64,000 nucleotides of DNA from Alphaproteobacteria bacterium. Its GTDB lineage: Bacteria; Planctomycetota; Phycisphaerae; UBA1845. Both the position numbers and the translations under genes were made by a program. The notes under the pieces are model-generated. The model was not told the DNA's origin, did no database searches, and worked only from the letters and a program-made list of their open reading frames with translations. Shown here piece after piece: positions 1-8,175 of the stretch. The stretch lies in the NCBI GenBank assembly GCA_028285105.1, contig JANQQE010000024.1, forward strand, positions 494,230-558,229, written 5' to 3'. Numbering within the stretch: the stretch's first letter is position 1; each line of letters opens with the position of its first letter.

Positions 1-1
1 A

Positions 2-169
2 ATTGGCCGCCCCATCCTTCCGTTCGATCTGTACGTGGACGAATCCACGGCCGCCAACGAGCGCATCGCCTTCAACGCTGGTAGTCTCACCGATTCGATC
101 ATCATGAACGTGGACGACTATCTCCGCATCGCAGCGCCGCAAGTGTTCGCTTTTTCAAATGAACCATGA
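2..169 (+). CDS. C-terminal fragment of an unidentified protein
   Basis: An open frame enters from the left edge and stops at TGA 167-169, giving 55 residues ending in APQVFAFSNEP. The codons look like those of genuine genes in the window and the frame is uninterrupted, so it is probably the end of a real gene whose start lies outside. I do not recognise the family. It lies about 100 bases before the S41 protease on the same strand and could share its transcript. Confidence 0.5.
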   Translation: MGRPILPFDLYVDESTAANERIAFNAGSLTDSIIMNVDDYLRIAAPQVFAFSNEP

Positions 170-275
170 TTGCTCGACAGCCAACCCAATGCCGCATTGC
201 GATACCGCATTGATGAAGTTAGTCTGCTCCACCATCGAAACGCTACCAAGACAAATTCGCAATCGGAACTGACTT

Positions 276-1484
276 ATGCAAATACGCCACGTCGTTTGGC
301 TATTCACGCTTGGACTGATAACGGCAATGTTCTGCGCATTGGCCCCTCGTGCAGCCTGGCATCAGACGTTGGTCGAGCGCTATCGTCCGCTCCTTCACGC
401 CAACACTCTGATCGAAAATCATTACGTCAGCCAAGTGACCCCGCGCCAGCTCACCGATGGAGCATTACGCGGATTGATGAGTGCCCTCGATCCCTACAGC
501 GGTTACCTGACGCCCGAGCAACTGACGACTTACAAAGATCACCTTGCTGGCAAAATCGTCGGCATCGGTGTCGAAGTTGCGGTGACGGCTGACGGTCGAA
601 TTGTGGTGTCGCCAAATCCGGGCAGCCCTTCCGAAACCGCAGGCATGCTTGCGGGCGATCGCTTGATTTCAATCGACGATGTCCCCACACGAGAACAGTC
701 CATTTTTGCCATCAATGCAGCCCTCGCAGGCAAACCAAATAGCCGCGTTTCACTCGTCGTCGAGCGCGACGGAGAATCGGAACCGCTTCTTTTTGAAATT
801 GAGCGGACCGGTTTCGAAAGCGAATCGGTGCGCGGTCATGCCCGAGTCGGGGACGGCTGGGAGTGGTTTGTTCCGAGCGACAAACGCATCGCCCACATTC
901 GCATTGCGGACTTCGGAGAATCGATGATCGAGCAATTCAACGCTGCATTCGAACAATGCATTCGATCCGGGGCAAATGGTCTGATACTCGACCTTCGCAA
1001 CAACCCGGGGGGCTTGGTTCCGCAGGCCATCGAATTGATCGACAGGTTCGTCGGCGAATCGACCCTGCCCGTTTTGACGACACAAGCACAAGAGGGCGCA
1101 TTGACGAAATTCAAAGCCCATGGCCCCGGCACAAACTCCGACATCGTCATGGTCGTTCTGACCAATCGGTACAGCGCAAGCGCCGCCGAAATCGTTGCCG
1201 GATCGCTTCAGGATCACGAACGGGCAACCGTCGTCGGTGAGCAGACTTTCGGAAAAGGAAGCGTGCAGTATCTGCGTGAACTTCAAGGCGGCGGAGCCGT
1301 TCGATTGACTTCGGCATACTACCGATTACCCAAGGGCCGCATCGTCCATCGAGAATTTCACGAATCCGACGACACCGAATGGGGCATCATCCCAGACATC
1401 CCTGTCAGCAACGATTCGCCAGACTCACAGGACAAACAATTGCAAACCGCAATCGATCTGCTGACCAAGAGGCTCGATTCATAG
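276..1484 (+). CDS. S41 family carboxy-terminal processing peptidase
   Basis: A 402-residue exported serine protease of the CtpA/Prc type, which trims or degrades envelope proteins from their C-termini. An N-terminal hydrophobic segment (about residues 5-28) acts as signal or anchor. A PDZ domain occupies about 90-170, including GKIVGIGVEV and AGDRLISIDD. The S41 core follows, with the substrate-cleft motif LRNNPGGLV, the serine motif YSASAAE and the lysine motif FGKGSVQ of the Ser-Lys dyad. Length is normal for the family. The ATG at 276 has a weak GGAA upstream and directly precedes the signal segment. The exact substrate cannot be told. Confidence 0.9.
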   Translation: MQIRHVVWLFTLGLITAMFCALAPRAAWHQTLVERYRPLLHANTLIENHYVSQVTPRQLTDGALRGLMSALDPYSGYLTPEQLTTYKDHLAGKIVGIGVEVAVTADGRIVVSPNPGSPSETAGMLAGDRLISIDDVPTREQSIFAINAALAGKPNSRVSLVVERDGESEPLLFEIERTGFESESVRGHARVGDGWEWFVPSDKRIAHIRIADFGESMIEQFNAAFEQCIRSGANGLILDLRNNPGGLVPQAIELIDRFVGESTLPVLTTQAQEGALTKFKAHGPGTNSDIVMVVLTNRYSASAAEIVAGSLQDHERATVVGEQTFGKGSVQYLRELQGGGAVRLTSAYYRLPKGRIVHREFHESDDTEWGIIPDIPVSNDSPDSQDKQLQTAIDLLTKRLDS

Positions 1485-1523
1485 GAGTGCAACTTTAAGC
1501 GATCGATTCGGGCACAAATGATA

Positions 1524-1558
1524 GGTGCCGATGCCTGCATGAAGCAGACACCGGCACC
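1524..1558. terminator. Possible stem-loop between convergent genes
   Basis: GGTGCCG (1524-1530) is complementary to CGGCACC (1552-1558), with a long internal loop. It lies between the S41 protease and the convergent flgM-like gene. There is no clear T run on either side, so it is at most a weak intrinsic terminator. Confidence 0.25.
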
Positions 1559-1636
1559 GTCGATTCCGCGTTCGGCGCGGTCGAATATTGCGATTGAATC
1601 AAATAAATGATTCAGACGAGTCAATTGTACGGATGA

Positions 1637-1993
1637 TTACGAATTGGTGATGTCATCGATGAGGTCGTCAACGATGTATTCGAGACGCCCGTCGATGTCG
1701 TAGATGCCGTTTTGAATGTCGCTGCGGATCTTCGCGACTTTTTCGATTCGAACCGAGGCTTCCAACTCGGCGGCTTGTCGTTCGCTCGCTTCAGCCAGCG
1801 CTGCGCCAGCCGCAGACACTTCGACCTGGTCTTTGCCACGATCGACCGAGGTTGCCGAATTTTCGAAATGCACCGCGTCGCGTGCTTTGTCTTCGGTCGA
1901 TTCCGACTTCAACAGTTCGGACGGCTTCACAACCTGATCGGTCTTGATGAGCGACGATGCGTTTGCGATTTGAATCTGATTGATTTCGTTCAT
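1637..1993 (-). CDS. flgM: FlgM-like anti-sigma-28 factor
   Basis: A 118-residue protein whose C-terminal third (RIEKVAKIRSDIQNGIYDID followed by a VDDLIDDI helix) matches the FlgM pattern, the helix pair that binds sigma-28 (FliA) and holds back late flagellar genes. The N-terminal half is Ser/Glu/Lys-rich and probably disordered, as in FlgM. The ORF track starts at 2140, but the ATG at 1993 has GGAAG seven bases upstream and gives a normal FlgM length. The usual partners (flgN, flgK, fliA) are not in the window, so it is an orphan here. The family call rests on the C-terminal pattern only. Confidence 0.7.
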   Translation of the reverse strand: MNEINQIQIANASSLIKTDQVVKPSELLKSESTEDKARDAVHFENSATSVDRGKDQVEVSAAGAALAEASERQAAELEASVRIEKVAKIRSDIQNGIYDIDGRLEYIVDDLIDDITNS

Positions 1994-2507
1994 GGCCACA
2001 CTTCCAGTCGCAACAGAGACAAGTTTTTCAGACGATTCACAAGACCGCGCCCAACTGAACTTTGGTACCGGACTGAAATCGGTCCACCGACGATCGGCGA
2101 ACAAGGTGCAACGGGTCCTGACGATTCGTCCGTGAATCACGCCCTGCCTGACTTCCTTGTCAAGATTTATATCGGCTGCTGCGGAATGGGACCTTTACTT
2201 ATTAGACCTGAAAACGCGGAAATTCTACAAAAATCTACCACATGTGGTCTGAGGCAAATTCCCTTGGGACTACATATTGCCCATCCATTCCAGTCTGGAT
2301 GGACAGGGTGCAACGGGCGAATTCGAGCCATTGAGGGGGATACCGAGATGCCATAAAGGAGGCTGGCTGGGCAAAGAGTCTGCTCAAGTGGCCCTCAAAT
2401 GTCATGTGTCATTGAACAGAGAAGGCGGGGGAATTATCGCCGACAAGCGCCCAAAAAACCTCGACCAGAATTGAAGTGCGAATTTGCTCTGGCTCAGCTG
2501 CACTTGC
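1994..2507. other. 514-base intergenic region
   Basis: I see no gene here; the overlapping ORFs have poor coding character. It contains a perfect 12-base palindrome ACCACATGTGGT near 2236-2247 and a short stem-loop CCATCCA/TGGATGG at 2281-2302. It presumably carries the flgM promoter on the minus strand, but I cannot place it. Confidence 0.4.
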
Positions 2508-2738
2508 TCAGTTGCCCTTACTTTGTCGCTTGCCTTCGGAATCAGGCCGAAGCTTGACGATGCGCTGCTCAGCCGACGTGAGGATGTCCTGACATTGGGT
2601 CAGCAGTTTCACACCCTCTTCGTACTTGGTGATCGATTCTTCCAGACCGATCTCGCCCTTTTCGATGTCGTCGGCAATTGCGGTCAGCTTGGCGACGGCG
2701 TCCTCGAATGAAAGTTTTTTCTTACCCATGGGTGCCAT
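2508..2738 (-). CDS. xseB: Exodeoxyribonuclease VII small subunit
   Basis: About 76 residues from the ATG at 2738. The protein is mostly helical with the XseB signature: LSFEDAVAKLTAIADDIEKG near the N-terminus, then a YEEGVKLLTQCQ helix. XseB binds XseA in several copies to form the exonuclease that degrades single-stranded DNA to short oligonucleotides in repair. It follows xseA directly on the same strand, the common arrangement. The longer ORF to 2768 uses a TTG and adds residues not typical of the family; the ATG at 2729 (MGKKK) is another possible start. Confidence 0.9.
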   Translation of the reverse strand: MAPMGKKKLSFEDAVAKLTAIADDIEKGEIGLEESITKYEEGVKLLTQCQDILTSAEQRIVKLRPDSEGKRQSKGN

Positions 2739-2792
2739 CTTGCAGATTCTTGCTGACCCCGTCAACAAATGTGTCGAGGACGGTGAATTGAT

Positions 2793-4358
2793 TCAATCGA
2801 ATAACTCCGGTTGATCTGCATCCAGGACCCGCGAATCAATTTTGCCATCGAACAACTCCGTCACGATTCGTTCCCCGCCCTTGAGGTCGTCGAGGCTGCG
2901 TATCAGCTTTCGACCCTTCTTTAGACGTGTGATTGAAAACCCCCTGGCCAGCGTTGTCTTGTGACTCATGGCCACCAGGCGCCCTTTGACGGCTTCGCAT
3001 CGTTGCCGTCCGACGTCCAATCGCCCGTCCATCCCAAGCATGATTCGGCGACTCAATGTCGCAACGGTTTCGCGATGGCGACGTACCGCGTCTTTTGGCG
3101 AAATATAGGCCATCCGTTCAGCCAACCTCCTGACCCGATGCTGCGCCGATTGGCTCTGCTGATTTGCAAGATACTCCAATCGCTGACCGATGCGCAAAAG
3201 ACGCCCCCTCTGCGTCTCAAACAGAACCTCCGGACTGATTCGACGAAGCTGCGATTCGAGCGTGGCGACGGACTTTTGTGCCAAGTGCATGCGCGAAGTC
3301 AATCGGGATTCGATATCGCGAACCAATTCGCTGACCAACATGCGTCGCCCGTCGATGCCGGCCAATGGTTCTGCAAACGTCTTGCGCCGCGACTCTGCCG
3401 CCAAGGTCGATTGCCAAAGCTGCACACGGTGTCGAATTTGACGGTCGAGAAGATTGCCACGATGTTTGAGTTCGTCGAGAACGTCTTGCGTATTGGGGGC
3501 TGCAAGTTCCCCCGCAGCTGTCGGAGTAGCCGCTCGGACATCGGCGACCAGATCGGCAACGCTGATATCGGATTCGTGCCCGACAGCACTGATAACGGGG
3601 ATTTTGCTGGCAAAGATCGCCCGCGCGACCGCTTCATCGTTGAAGGCGGCCAAGTCCTCTGCCGACCCGCCGCCCCGCCCGACGATGAGTACGTCAAGCC
3701 CACCCAGTTCGGCTGACCGGCGGTTCATCGCCTTGACGGCTTCGGCGACAGACTTCGCTGCCCCGGGCCCCTGGACGATCGCGGGATACAGATAGACGGT
3801 CGCCGATGGGAAGCGCCGCTTCAGCGTATCGGTGATGTCCTCAATCGCAGCCCCGGTCGGACTCGTCACCACGCCGATGTGCTGCGGGTATCGCGGTAAG
3901 TTCTTTTTGTGGACGAGTTCAAAAAGTCCTTCGCGCTTGAGTTTTTCGCAAAGCTGACGAAACGCCAACTCCATCGCCCCAACGCCCAGCGGTTCAATCT
4001 TGCGGGCATATAGCTGGTAGCGCCCCGAGCGTTCGTACACACTGATCGTTCCGCTGACGCGAACATCAGCACCGTCTTCTGGTTTGAACGAAAGCTTGTC
4101 AGCTTGCGAACGCCACATCACGCAGCCGAGTTCGCTGTCTTCGTCTTTGAGCGTGAAGTACAGGTGACCGCTGGAATGTTGTTTGACGTTACTGAGTTGC
4201 CCGACAACATGCACCGTCGCCGGAAACGCCAACTCGATGGCGTCTTTGATCGATCGCGTGACCTGCGAAACGGTCAGGTCGGTGCGACCCGACACCTCGG
4301 CTGGCGATGGGTTAGCACCGCCAACGGCAAGGTCGGGATTGAACGGCTTGCGGGCCAT
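2793..4358 (-). CDS. xseA: Exodeoxyribonuclease VII large subunit
   Basis: A 521-residue catalytic subunit of exonuclease VII. The order is as expected: an N-terminal OB-fold (about 28-130, with VVGQLSNVKQHSSGHLYFTL), the catalytic core with VVTSPTGAAIEDI near 163, and DVLIVGRGGGSAEDLAAFND around 216-236. A long coiled-coil region follows and binds XseB. Upstream is the thioredoxin-like gene, 68 bases away on the same strand, and xseB follows. No strong ribosome binding site is seen at the start, which is placed by similarity of the N-terminus to the family. Confidence 0.95.
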   Translation of the reverse strand: MARKPFNPDLAVGGANPSPAEVSGRTDLTVSQVTRSIKDAIELAFPATVHVVGQLSNVKQHSSGHLYFTLKDEDSELGCVMWRSQADKLSFKPEDGADVRVSGTISVYERSGRYQLYARKIEPLGVGAMELAFRQLCEKLKREGLFELVHKKNLPRYPQHIGVVTSPTGAAIEDITDTLKRRFPSATVYLYPAIVQGPGAAKSVAEAVKAMNRRSAELGGLDVLIVGRGGGSAEDLAAFNDEAVARAIFASKIPVISAVGHESDISVADLVADVRAATPTAAGELAAPNTQDVLDELKHRGNLLDRQIRHRVQLWQSTLAAESRRKTFAEPLAGIDGRRMLVSELVRDIESRLTSRMHLAQKSVATLESQLRRISPEVLFETQRGRLLRIGQRLEYLANQQSQSAQHRVRRLAERMAYISPKDAVRRHRETVATLSRRIMLGMDGRLDVGRQRCEAVKGRLVAMSHKTTLARGFSITRLKKGRKLIRSLDDLKGGERIVTELFDGKIDSRVLDADQPELFD

Positions 4359-4426
4359 CAGTTCTGCGCTGAAAGGTAAGATGTCGAAAAGTCAGTTTGC
4401 AACCGGCGTCAAAACGATTGCTCAAA

Positions 4427-5803
4427 CTACGATGCGTCCGACGCCCCGAAGTCATTCAAGCAAGCCCGCAGGATGCGCTTTTCCATTTCGATTTCCGTGT
4501 TGGTCAGCGCCATTTTGCAACGCGCGATCGCCTCATCAGTTCGACCCATTTGATCCAAGACACGAACAAGCGTATCAAGCACATCGATCGACGCGCCATT
4601 GGATGGCTTGAGCGCCTCTTCCGCTTGATCGACATTGACCTGCGTAGCCTTGCCGGAAAGATATGCCGACCAGGCGAGACCGTTGAGCGTGTTCGGGTTG
4701 TTATCGACCTTGAGAATCTTGTCGGCTAGTTCGCTTGCCCGCGCGTGGTCCGAAAGACCAACGTAGGCCTGATAGTATCCCATGAGTCGCTCGAAGGCTT
4801 CTGCTTTTCGGACGGCCATCCGTTGCGAATCGTCCGACGAAAAGATCGCCGTCAGTGCAGACGACTTGCCCGAAAGATCTTTAAGCCTCTTGGCGATGTC
4901 CTTTTCAATATCTTCGGCAGCGACAATGTTGCCATATCGTTTCGATGCGATACGCATGTCGAACAGGTGCGGTTCAAACGCCTTAACAATACTGGCATCG
5001 GCACCGCTTTTGACCAATGCATCATACGTACCCATCGTGCGCGAAGGGGCATCGATCAACCGATTCAACAGCACGAGATCATCGACATCGGCGTTCGTGC
5101 CATGACCCGACCGAAGTCGCGATTCAGCCGCCCCAGCCCGGTCGGCCAACGCCTTGATTGTTGGAGCGTGAAATTGTGCAAGATTCATCAACTCCATGAT
5201 CAGGTAAGAATTGCGGATGTCGGCGAAGTCGCGGTCGTTCTTGATGCCGTTGTCGAAACACCAGAGGTATTCGGTGAGCGCTTCGGCGTAGTCGCCACGC
5301 CCGGCAAGCGCCGATGCCAGTTGCATCCGCATTAGCGGATTGTTGATCTGGCTGCCCATCTCCTTGCGCATGCGATCGACTGAAGTCTCGCCCTTTTCAA
5401 CACCGCGGGCGAACTTCATGAAGTCATCGGGAGTGACATACCCTGCGATGCGATCGAATTCAGTTCCGTCGGGATTCAAGAACAATAGCGTCGGATACGA
5501 ATCAACGCGATACTTGTCCGCCAACGCGAACTCGCGCTCCGCATCGATCTTCAAGGCGATCGATTTCTCGGACAACCACTTTTGAACATTGGCGGCTGGG
5601 AATGTGTCGCGATCCATCATCTTGCAAGGCGCACACCAGGTTGTGTAGAAGTCGATGAAGATAAACTTCTTTTCCTTGGAGGCTTTCGCAACCGCATCAT
5701 TGAACGAAAGCGATTGGAACGCGCCAGCCGCTGCAATGGCGGGTGATGTGCAGATCAGCACTCCAAAAACGGCCACCAATTTCAAACGGTATTGACTTGT
5801 CAT
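4427..5803 (-). CDS. Exported thioredoxin-fold protein with TPR-like tail
   Basis: About 458 residues. A signal peptide (LVAVFGVLICTSPAIAAAGA) is followed by a thioredoxin domain with FYTTWCAPCKMM, a CxxC redox centre near residue 55, and the cis-Pro-type stretch YPTLLFLNPDG. This resembles thiol:disulfide interchange proteins of the DsbD gamma or thioredoxin_7 kind acting outside the cytoplasm. The remaining 300 residues are helical and end in TPR-like helices (LNGLAWSAYLSGKATQ, then a DQMGRTDEAIARCK segment). The ORF begins at a GTG (5809); the ATG at 5803 is equally good. It lies between a lipoprotein and xseA on the same strand. The substrate is unknown. Confidence 0.8.
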   Translation of the reverse strand: MTSQYRLKLVAVFGVLICTSPAIAAAGAFQSLSFNDAVAKASKEKKFIFIDFYTTWCAPCKMMDRDTFPAANVQKWLSEKSIALKIDAEREFALADKYRVDSYPTLLFLNPDGTEFDRIAGYVTPDDFMKFARGVEKGETSVDRMRKEMGSQINNPLMRMQLASALAGRGDYAEALTEYLWCFDNGIKNDRDFADIRNSYLIMELMNLAQFHAPTIKALADRAGAAESRLRSGHGTNADVDDLVLLNRLIDAPSRTMGTYDALVKSGADASIVKAFEPHLFDMRIASKRYGNIVAAEDIEKDIAKRLKDLSGKSSALTAIFSSDDSQRMAVRKAEAFERLMGYYQAYVGLSDHARASELADKILKVDNNPNTLNGLAWSAYLSGKATQVNVDQAEEALKPSNGASIDVLDTLVRVLDQMGRTDEAIARCKMALTNTEIEMEKRILRACLNDFGASDAS

Positions 5804-5884
5804 GTCCACTGCACGGTCCCTTCAGTTTGATCGTCAGATTCACCCAACGGATGCCTGCAATGATCTCAACGTACCGAGCAGGAC

Positions 5885-6541
5885 TTACCCGACATCCGGC
5901 CCGACCACCTGTCGCGGTTGGGGCACGCCGTTACTTATATTATTCCCTGCAGCTTTTCGTTCCATGCCGCCTTTTTCGGTTTCGACAAGAATTGACGAAG
6001 CGGACTCCGGATCGCGATGGGCGGTGACTGTACCCATCAGCATGGTTTGTCCCACCGTGGTCCAATTCGTCAGGATATGAAAAACCTGTTTGCGGGCGAG
6101 GAATTTGAAGCGACCCTCAAGTATTCCAGCGGGCAGCAACTTGACGCTGACGACCCCATTGAGCGATGCGAAGCGTTCGTGATCGCGCCCTTGATGCCAA
6201 TAACCACGAAGGGCCCGCCGTTCAACGCGATACTCGCGTTCGTTACCCGTCGGTATGCCATCAAGAACGATCGACATCGTCAACCGATCGCCAGATTCTC
6301 CTTTGAAGTTGCCAGCGGATAATGCGATATGAATTTGATCGCCAACAATTGACCAAACGCATCGATCCGGACGAACATCAATGAGCAACTGCTCGTCGGC
6401 AGCCATTCGTTTGAAATTCAGATCGGCAAAGTGCAGCGTCGATTGCGCTGCACATCCGCCCCAAAGCAACAGCACCGCAAGATACAATGAAAAAATGAAC
6501 CGCAATGGACGGGTCGTATGACTTCTACCAACGCGATTCAT
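5885..6541 (-). CDS. Predicted lipoprotein of unknown function
   Basis: 218 residues from the ATG at 6541, which has GAGGAA eight bases upstream; the longer ORF to 6718 would run into glyA and is rejected. The N-terminus is a lipoprotein signal with lipobox LLLWGGC. The rest is a soluble domain without motifs I recognise (KLLPAGILEGRFKFLARKQ is typical of it), ending in a low-complexity basic tail. It follows glyA by about 55 bases and precedes the thioredoxin gene, so the three are probably co-transcribed. Confidence 0.7.
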   Translation of the reverse strand: MNRVGRSHTTRPLRFIFSLYLAVLLLWGGCAAQSTLHFADLNFKRMAADEQLLIDVRPDRCVWSIVGDQIHIALSAGNFKGESGDRLTMSIVLDGIPTGNEREYRVERRALRGYWHQGRDHERFASLNGVVSVKLLPAGILEGRFKFLARKQVFHILTNWTTVGQTMLMGTVTAHRDPESASSILVETEKGGMERKAAGNNISNGVPQPRQVVGPDVG

Positions 6542-6596
6542 CGCGTATTCCTCAAGGGCGCAAAATGCGACGCAACGATTCATTGATTCTTCATGA

Positions 6597-7859
6597 TTAG
6601 GGCAATGGGAATTGATCGCAGAGCGAACCCACTTCCGTCGCGACGCCTTCGAGTACACTTTGATCACCGCCGCTTCGCAACACGCGATCGAGCATCGACG
6701 CAATTGCGTCCATTTCATTTGAACCCATGCCGCGCGTCGTGGTTGCAGGTGTCCCGATGCGCAATCCGCTGGTATGGATCGGCTTGCGTTCGTCGAAGGG
6801 GATCATGTTTTTGTTGACAATAATACCAGCGCGTTCGAGCCACCCCTCGGCATCACTCCCTGTCACGTCCGGATAGTTGTTTCGCAAGTCGAGCAGCATC
6901 AGATGATTGTCCGTCCCGCCGGAAACGATGCGGTTGCCCAGCGACGTTAACGCTTGAGCGAGGTGTTTGGCGTTGTCGAGTACCTTCTGCTGGTAGTCGG
7001 TGAATGTCGGCTGAAGCGCCTCATGAAAGGCGATGGCTTTCCCCAGAACCGCATGCATTAAAGGCCCACCCTGAATTCCTGGGAAAATGCGTGAATCGAT
7101 TTTCTTCGCGTAATCCTCCTTACACATGATCAGACCCCCGCGCGGGCCGCGAAGGGTTTTGTGCGTCGTGGTCGTCACGAACTCAGCCGTCGAAACAGGT
7201 GAGGGATGGAGATTGGTGGCAACCAGCCCTGCGATGTGAGCAATGTCAGCCAGGTGGAGCGCACCGACCTCTTGAGCAATTTCAGAAAAGCGATCAAAGT
7301 CGATCGTACGCGGATATGCCGACGCACCGGAGATAATCAACTTCGGTTTGTACTCCTTGGCCAACCGATGAATCTCGTCAAGGTCGAACTGCTCTGTCTC
7401 GCGATTGACTCCATACGAAACGATGTTGTAAAGCATCCCACTGACATTCACTTTCATCCCGTGCGAAAGATGTCCACCGTGCGACAAGTCGAGAGACAAC
7501 ACGGTGTCGCCCGGCGACAGATGCGCAAGAAAAACCGCGAAATTCGCCTGGCTTCCCGAGTGCGGTTGAACGTTGGCATGATCGCAGCCGAACAATTCCT
7601 TCACGCGATCGCGAGCAAGATTCTCGGCGGCGTCCATGTTGTCACAGCCACCGTAATACCGCTTTCCCGGATAGCCTTCCGCATACTTATTCGTAAACAC
7701 AGAACCCACGGCTTCGCGTACCGCGGGCGACACGTGATTCTCTGAAGCAATCAACTCGATTGTGCTGTGCTGCCGAGCCTCTTCAGCCTCGAGAATTCGC
7801 ATCGCGTCTGGATCGGTGGCTGCGATGGATGAAGAATATGATTCAGTTGAAGTTGTCAT
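6597..7859 (-). CDS. glyA: Serine hydroxymethyltransferase
   Basis: About 420 residues. This PLP enzyme interconverts serine and tetrahydrofolate with glycine and methylene-THF, the main source of one-carbon units. Diagnostic stretches are [36 protein letters not shown], and [13 protein letters not shown] carrying the PLP lysine near residue 232. The C-terminal part ([15 protein letters not shown]) is intact. The ORF begins at 7874, but AAGGGA lies six bases before the ATG at 7859, making MTTSTES the likely start. A promoter candidate lies about 110 bases upstream. Confidence 0.96.
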   Translation of the reverse strand: MTTSTESYSSSIAATDPDAMRILEAEEARQHSTIELIASENHVSPAVREAVGSVFTNKYAEGYPGKRYYGGCDNMDAAENLARDRVKELFGCDHANVQPHSGSQANFAVFLAHLSPGDTVLSLDLSHGGHLSHGMKVNVSGMLYNIVSYGVNRETEQFDLDEIHRLAKEYKPKLIISGASAYPRTIDFDRFSEIAQEVGALHLADIAHIAGLVATNLHPSPVSTAEFVTTTTHKTLRGPRGGLIMCKEDYAKKIDSRIFPGIQGGPLMHAVLGKAIAFHEALQPTFTDYQQKVLDNAKHLAQALTSLGNRIVSGGTDNHLMLLDLRNNYPDVTGSDAEGWLERAGIIVNKNMIPFDERKPIHTSGLRIGTPATTTRGMGSNEMDAIASMLDRVLRSGGDQSVLEGVATEVGSLCDQFPLP

Positions 7860-7969
7860 GAACATTCCCTTCATTTGCGATCACCCGATTCGAATGTGCC
7901 AGCCAAGGGGCGTTCGAACCGTTTGATGTATGAATAGACGATACGTATATCGACGATTTCGACGAGTGA

Positions 7970-7998
7970 CGTATAGCCGTACGGTATTCAATTTTCAA
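7970..7998 (-). promoter_or_regulatory. Candidate sigma-70-type promoter for glyA
   Basis: On the minus strand TTGAAA (complement of 7993-7998) is followed after exactly 17 bases by TATACG (complement of 7970-7975). This would start transcription near 7963 and leave a leader of roughly 100 bases before glyA. I saw no recognisable riboswitch in the leader. Confidence 0.4.
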
Positions 7999-8074
7999 TA
8001 TCAATCGGTGGATCGTTCATTTGTTCCTACGCCACATCGGTCGAATAGGGTCCCAATCAAAAGGGTTTGGGTAA

Positions 8075-8114
8075 AAGAAAGACCGCCCGCCCCGGTCGAA
8101 ACCGAGGCGGGCGG
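8075..8114 (-). terminator. Rho-independent terminator of the giant repeat-protein gene
   Basis: Read on the minus strand, CCGCCCGCC...GGCGGGCGG form a long GC stem, extended by CGGT/ACCG around a four-base loop with one mismatch, followed by TCTTTCTTTT. It lies about 60 bases after the stop of the gene ending at 8176 and faces the right way to end it. Confidence 0.85.
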
Positions 8115-8175
8115 AACAAATCAAACTGCTGTCAATCGATGATCTTCCCGAAGGGACATCACCTTAGAATGACAG

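Noticed and set aside
2236-2247. Perfect palindrome ACCACATGTGGT as an operator
   Set aside because: A single 12-base palindrome without a second copy or a nearby regulator is too weak to call.
1712-2356. 214-codon plus-strand ORF
   Set aside because: It is antisense to the flgM-like gene and then runs into non-coding DNA; no domain or ribosome binding site.
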